A DNA stretch of 64,000 nucleotides from Carnobacterium_B sp040274945. GTDB taxonomy: Bacteria > Bacillota > Bacilli > Lactobacillales > Carnobacteriaceae. Each line of letters opens with the position of its first letter. Position 1 is the stretch's first letter. A program made the translations under genes and the position numbers. The notes beneath the pieces were generated by a model. The model was given only the letters and a program-made list of their open reading frames with translations. It did not search any database and was not told the origin of the DNA. Below are positions 62,774-64,000 of the stretch, one piece after another. Location: the NCBI RefSeq assembly GCF_040274945.1, contig NZ_JBEMAR010000012.1, positions 1-64,000 on the forward strand. Reading direction: 5' to 3'.

Positions 62774-63760
62774 TTACTTCATTAATTGTAAAACTAGCTG
62801 TTCAAAAACACCTTGAGCATTAACATTACTCTCTAGTTTTTTGCGACTGAGTAAGACTGCTTCAATAGCCTGCACAATGGCTTTACTTGAATACTGTGTT
62901 TTAATGTGATCTAATTCTTTTTGGTACCGTGCATACGCTAATACATCAACTGTACCATAATGGAGCATCAATATGTCTCGGTAGGCTAACAAAATTAAAT
63001 CTACTAACCTTCGATGTGCATCGCGATCCTTAAAATGAGGCATAATTGTTGTTTGTACGTAAACAAAACTTTGATTATCTTTATTTGTAATCAGTGTAAA
63101 CCACTTCCAAATTATTGTTTTAGCTTCTTGAAACCATTCGTCTTCATTCAGCTCAAGCGCTTCTTCTACACTATTGGTCAATTGCACCAACAATGAAGCC
63201 TGATTGATTGAAAGTCCTTTAGCTTCAAGTTCAGTCATCAATTTCTTTTTAGTTAAAGATTGAAAATGAACCAACTGACATCTCGATAAAATAGTTGGGA
63301 GTATCCGGTTCTTAGCAGTTGTCAATAAAAATGCTACGGCGCTACCTTCAGGTTCTTCTAAAAATTTGAGCAAACTATTCGCAGCCCCTGGAGTCATTTT
63401 TTCAACATCTTCAACAATGAAAATCTTCTGTTGACTTTCTACTCCGCTTTTTGAAAACTCCGCTTTTAAATTACGAACTTGTTCTACTTTTATAGATAAG
63501 CCATCTGGCACAATTTCTATCACATCTGGATGTTGATGATCAAAGACGCGTCGGCAGTTTTGGCAGTTTTCACAAGGGAGATTTTCAGAACCTTCTTTGC
63601 AAAGTAAACTAGCTGCTAACCACAAACTCATCTCTTTTTTACCGGTTCCTGAAACGCCTTCAAAAAGGTACGCATGAGCTAATTGCTTTTGTTGTACTGT
63701 CTTTTTGAATTGCTTAAGTAATAAAGGCTGTAGCCAAATTAATTTTTCTTCGATTTTCAT
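62774..63760 (-). CDS. holB: DNA polymerase III delta' subunit
   Basis: 328 aa. AAA+ clamp-loader subunit: AYLFEGVSGTGKKEMSLWLA (degenerate P-loop), zinc motif CENCQNCRRVFDHQHPD, IVEDVEKMTPGAANSLLKFLEEP and the SRC motif TILSRCQ (arginine finger context). Part of the complex that loads the sliding clamp. Start ATG 63758-63760, preceded by GTG and a weak site GGGTC. 12 bases after darA. Confidence 0.93.
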   Translation of the reverse strand: MKIEEKLIWLQPLLLKQFKKTVQQKQLAHAYLFEGVSGTGKKEMSLWLAASLLCKEGSENLPCENCQNCRRVFDHQHPDVIEIVPDGLSIKVEQVRNLKAEFSKSGVESQQKIFIVEDVEKMTPGAANSLLKFLEEPEGSAVAFLLTTAKNRILPTILSRCQLVHFQSLTKKKLMTELEAKGLSINQASLLVQLTNSVEEALELNEDEWFQEAKTIIWKWFTLITNKDNQSFVYVQTTIMPHFKDRDAHRRLVDLILLAYRDILMLHYGTVDVLAYARYQKELDHIKTQYSSKAIVQAIEAVLLSRKKLESNVNAQGVFEQLVLQLMK

Positions 63761-63772
63761 CACGACCCGGAT

Positions 63773-64000
63773 TTAAAATTGTTGAAACTGATCAACTGGT
63801 AATACAAAGACAGTAGCTCCACCGACTTGAACTTCCACTGGATAAGGCATATTTGTTTCCATAGAAACATCTAAACTGACAGGAGGAGTCATAAATTGTT
63901 CTCTAGATTGACAATTTTTACGAATAAGGTCTAACACGTCATCTACACGTTCTTCCTCAACACCTATAATAAAAGTTGTGTTTCCTGCTTTTAAAAAGCC
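63773..64000 (-). CDS. darA: c-di-AMP receptor DarA (PII-like, YaaQ), C-terminal part
   Basis: Only the last 75 codons are inside the window; the 5' part lies beyond position 64000. GFLKAGNTTFIIGVEEERVDDVL, then QFMTPPVSLDVSMET and PYPVEVQVGGATVFVLPVDQFQQF at the end match YaaQ/DarA/PstA, a PII-like trimer that binds c-di-AMP. The GNTTFIIGVE segment contributes to the ligand site. Position before holB (tmk-yaaQ-holB order) supports the call. Confidence 0.93.
   Translation of the reverse strand, partial: GFLKAGNTTFIIGVEEERVDDVLDLIRKNCQSREQFMTPPVSLDVSMETNMPYPVEVQVGGATVFVLPVDQFQQF

Noticed and set aside
1..64000. CRISPR arrays, prophage, insertion sequences or defence islands
   Set aside because: No regularly spaced repeats, transposase, integrase or phage-like genes were seen; the only toxin-antitoxin system is the core mazEF.

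Overview
The window is about 64 kb of low-GC chromosomal DNA from a member of the Lactobacillales, most likely Carnobacterium or a close relative in the Carnobacteriaceae. This rests on conserved gene orders (ddl-murF-cshA-acpS-mazEF, rpmE2-rho-murA-fba-pyrG-rpoE, darA-holB-yabA-trmN6-rsmI), strong AGGAGG ribosome binding sites, ECF vitamin transporters and T-box regulation. It carries no prophage, insertion sequence, CRISPR array or tRNA gene that I can see, so it is mostly core genome plus one sugar-utilisation island. The species call is inference.

Layout. 1-400: tandem promoters and 16S leader of an rRNA operon that runs off the left edge. 0.4-4 kb: trmR-like methyltransferase, CbpA-like c-di-AMP-binding protein, preQ1 riboswitch plus queT, mazEF and acpS (the alr gene usual in this place is absent). 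4-17.8 kb: a leftward housekeeping block with RNA helicase cshA, a BI-1 protein, murF, ddl, an unknown conserved-looking protein, L31, rho, murA, fba, pyrG (with its CTP-sensing GGGCT start and attenuator) and rpoE. 18.5-21.6 kb: rightward lipL, HD phosphohydrolase and HAD phosphatase operon.

21.7-37.6 kb: an arabinan/arabinose island. An anchored GH43 lipoprotein should cut arabinan outside the cell. A lipoprotein-dependent ABC importer (no ATPase encoded here) takes up oligosaccharides, and a cytoplasmic GH43 and two GH51 arabinofuranosidases release arabinose. AraA, AraB and AraD convert it to D-xylulose 5-phosphate. AraR operators and a cre site sit exactly on the araB promoter. The importer/hydrolase operon has a cre site on its -35 box and a divergent ArsR-type regulator with an 18-bp palindrome between the two promoters.

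37.7-48.4 kb: tautomerase, Ohr peroxidase, NUDIX hydrolase, tetrahydrofolate riboswitch plus folT, two tandem methionine T-boxes driving metNIQ and an M20 amidohydrolase, then an adenosylcobalamin-dependent ribonucleotide reductase under a pair of NrdR boxes, methylglyoxal synthase and a DJ-1/PfpI protein. 48.45-48.85 kb holds what I consider the most interesting feature: two consecutive apparent small RNAs, each a hairpin with a C-rich anti-Shine-Dalgarno loop, a C-rich linker and a perfect terminator. 49-64 kb: calcium-type P-ATPase, proBA, Lrp regulator, aspartase, D-amino acid oxidoreductase, lipoprotein, mscL and the rsmI-GIY-YIG-trmN6 and yabA-holB-darA blocks, with darA cut by the right edge.
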